A program made the position numbers and the translations under genes. Below are positions 42,501 to 45,500 of a stretch of 64,000 nt of DNA, in pieces. The notes beneath the pieces are model-generated. The model was not told the origin of the DNA. It worked only from the letters and a program-made list of their open reading frames with translations, and ran no database searches. This stretch comes from Ciona intestinalis (Eukaryota; Chordata; Ascidiacea; Phlebobranchia; Cionidae), in assembly GCF_000224145.3 (NCBI RefSeq), contig NC_020175.2, positions 2,263,175 to 2,327,174 on the forward strand. Direction: 5' to 3'. The number at the start of each line of letters is the position of its first letter. The first letter of the stretch is position 1.

Positions 42501-45500
42501 GGTGAGATCATGTACGGTGGGCACATCACCGATGACTGGGACAGACATCTGTGCAGAACCTACCTTAAGGAATATATGAACCAAGATATGTTCGATAACA
42601 CAATATTTTTGGCTCCTGGGTTTCCTCTGCCACCTAGTCTGGATTACAATGGTGATTTTATATTTGTTTTAAGATGAAAGTTGAAATTATTAAATATAAT
42701 GCTGAAGAAATGCTGATTAATTTAGGTTTGTAGTTATATTTAGACCTATTCTCACTTTTAATGTATTACCAGGTGTATTGTATAGATACATTTTTATTAT
42801 ACGCTTGGTTTTGAAACCATTGTGGGTGTGTGTGTCCTTGGGCAAGACACTTAACGGTAATTGCTCCAACCCAGTGGTCACTAATGGGTTGTCTAAATTG
42901 TCAGCCACACATAAAAAATCCAAAAATACTCACCCACGAAGCAACATACATGGTAACTCATAAGCAGGCACGAGGTGTATGAATGTCCGTGTTATAACGA
43001 CTGTTGTTTTCCAGCCACGCGATGATAAAGTAAGTTACATTCATTTATTTAAACGCAGCTAAAACAATTTCTCCTGGTAGGTTACCACCAATACATTGAT
43101 GATGTCCTTCCACCTGAGAGTCCTTATCTATATGGGTTGCATCCAAATGCTGAGATTGATTTCTTGACAACAACATCTGACAATCTTTTCCGTACAATCC
43201 TTGAGTTGATGCCTAGAGATACGAGCTCGGGTGCCGGAGCGGGACCAACACGTGATGAAAAGGTGAAAAAATATATTCTTAATGCTGATAACTCCTAATG
43301 CTTAACCATTAGCCCTATGGGTTACAAATTACAACTGCTTCTGTATTTTGGTCCGTTTTGAATTGCTAAAAAAGTAATATATTCCTAATGCTGATAATTT
43401 CCAATTTTAACCATTGGCCCTAGACAAATTTATAACTGTCTACTTCTGTTTTTGGTCGGTTTTAAAACAGGAAAAAAGTGATATATCCTTAAAATGCTGA
43501 TAATTCCTATAATGTTTAACCACGAGCACTAAGCCTTTACAACTGTCGATGACTCTTTTAGACAGTTTTAAATTGGTAAAACAGTCTTATACCCTTAATG
43601 CTGATAATTTCTAATGCTTATCCATTAGCCCAAAAAATTTACAAATGTCTACTTCTTTTTTTGGTCTGTTTTGAATTGGTAACTTGTATATATGGCTTGT
43701 TAGGTTACCAAAACGATTAGTGCATTAAAAGTTAAAAATACATGGCTGGCCCACTCAGTCAAAACGAAGGTTATGAAAACTATGTATGAATGTAACTTGC
43801 TTTATTCTCCCGTGGCAATAAACCGACAGGTGTAAAACATGGGTGTTCTGTTTCATACACCCTCGTTCCAGCTTACGAGTTACCACAAATGTAACTTTGT
43901 AGGTGATTATTTTTACAATTTTTTTACCGGTTTATTGTAAGGCTGATAATTTGGACAAACTATTACTGACCACTGGGTTGGAGCAATTGCCGTTAAGTGT
44001 CTTCCTCAAGGACACATTCGCCAATAATAGTAGCAGAGACGAGCCTTGAACACATTACTCTGAGTTTGATTTACCTCTGAGGGTGATAATATCATCATGT
44101 TTAGACAAGTAGACATATAAATGTGAAGAATTTATGTTTAAACTAGCTTTACCTGCTGTAGATCAAGTCAGTTTTGGACGAAATCTTGGAGAAGTTGCCG
44201 GACCAGTTCAACATGATGGAAATGATGGCGAAAGTTGAACCAGCTGATAGAACACCTTATGTTGTGGTTGCTTTCCAAGAGTGTGAGAGAATGAACACAC
44301 TCACTAATGAGATTAGGTATACTTTTTGAACCTCTACTTATGTCAAAAGATTCCGATAGATTTTTTTTGTTATTGCTTATTCGACATCTTGAATAAAATT
44401 TATTTTGTCTTTTCGGTCCTGATAACCAAGAACGAAGGGGTTTACAAAAGCGAAGAGACATGTAATAACAGTAAAACAACAGTTGTTAAAACACGCTTAT
44501 TGATAAAAAGAGAGAAAGACTGTTTTGGATAAAAGGCGTGACCGTTACACTTATCTAACAATATTAAGTAAAACTTTAATTATTTCCAATAACGCAGGAC
44601 ATCACTGAAGACATTGGACTTAGGTTTGAAAGGTGAACTCACCATCACGGCGTCCATGGAAGCTCTTGGTAACTCCATGTTCCTTGACTCTGTACCAGAC
44701 TCATGGACAGCAAAGGCTTATCCTTCCATGTCTGGTTTAACTGCATGGTTAGTTTATATATTTTTAATTAAAATTTTATTTGTCTAGTTCATTTTACTTT
44801 TTTTTAAATTAAACATAATACATTTTTTAGTAAGTATTCATTTATATTCCTAAAAATTAAAAAAAAAAAAAAATTTTAAATACTTGTTTAAATTCCTAAT
44901 TTTTTTTAAAGTGTATGTTCTGCTATTTTAACATTATTAAACAGTCATAAAGATGACATAAACACATAATCTTGTCAATATAGGGTTTAACGCATAATCT
45001 TTACATTGTATTTGCAATCTGTATATGAATGAATGAATGAATGAATGTAACTTACTTTATTCTCTTGTGGCCGGAAAACGATAATCGTTATCGGATGGGT
45101 TTAACACCTCGTGCCAGCTTACAAGTTACCATGTATGTTACTTTGAGGGTGAATAATTTGGGAGATTTTTTCATTTTTTTTCTGTATGGACGATAATTTG
45201 CACAACCCATAAGTGACCACTGGGTTGAAACTATTGCCGTTAAGTGTCTTGCCCAAGGACACATACACCATCAATGGTAGCAACGTCGAGCCTTGAACCC
45301 ATTACCTCTGGGTTACAGGCAGACGCGCTAACCGCTATGCGACGACAAACAAGCATGTAATAATATTTGTTTTCATTGTTTAGGTATGTGGATCTTTTGT
45401 TAAGAATAAAAGAACTTGAAAACTGGACATCTGACTTCCAACTGCCAGCTGCTGTATGGCTTGGTGGATTTTTCAACCCTCAGAGTTTCCTCACAGCTAT

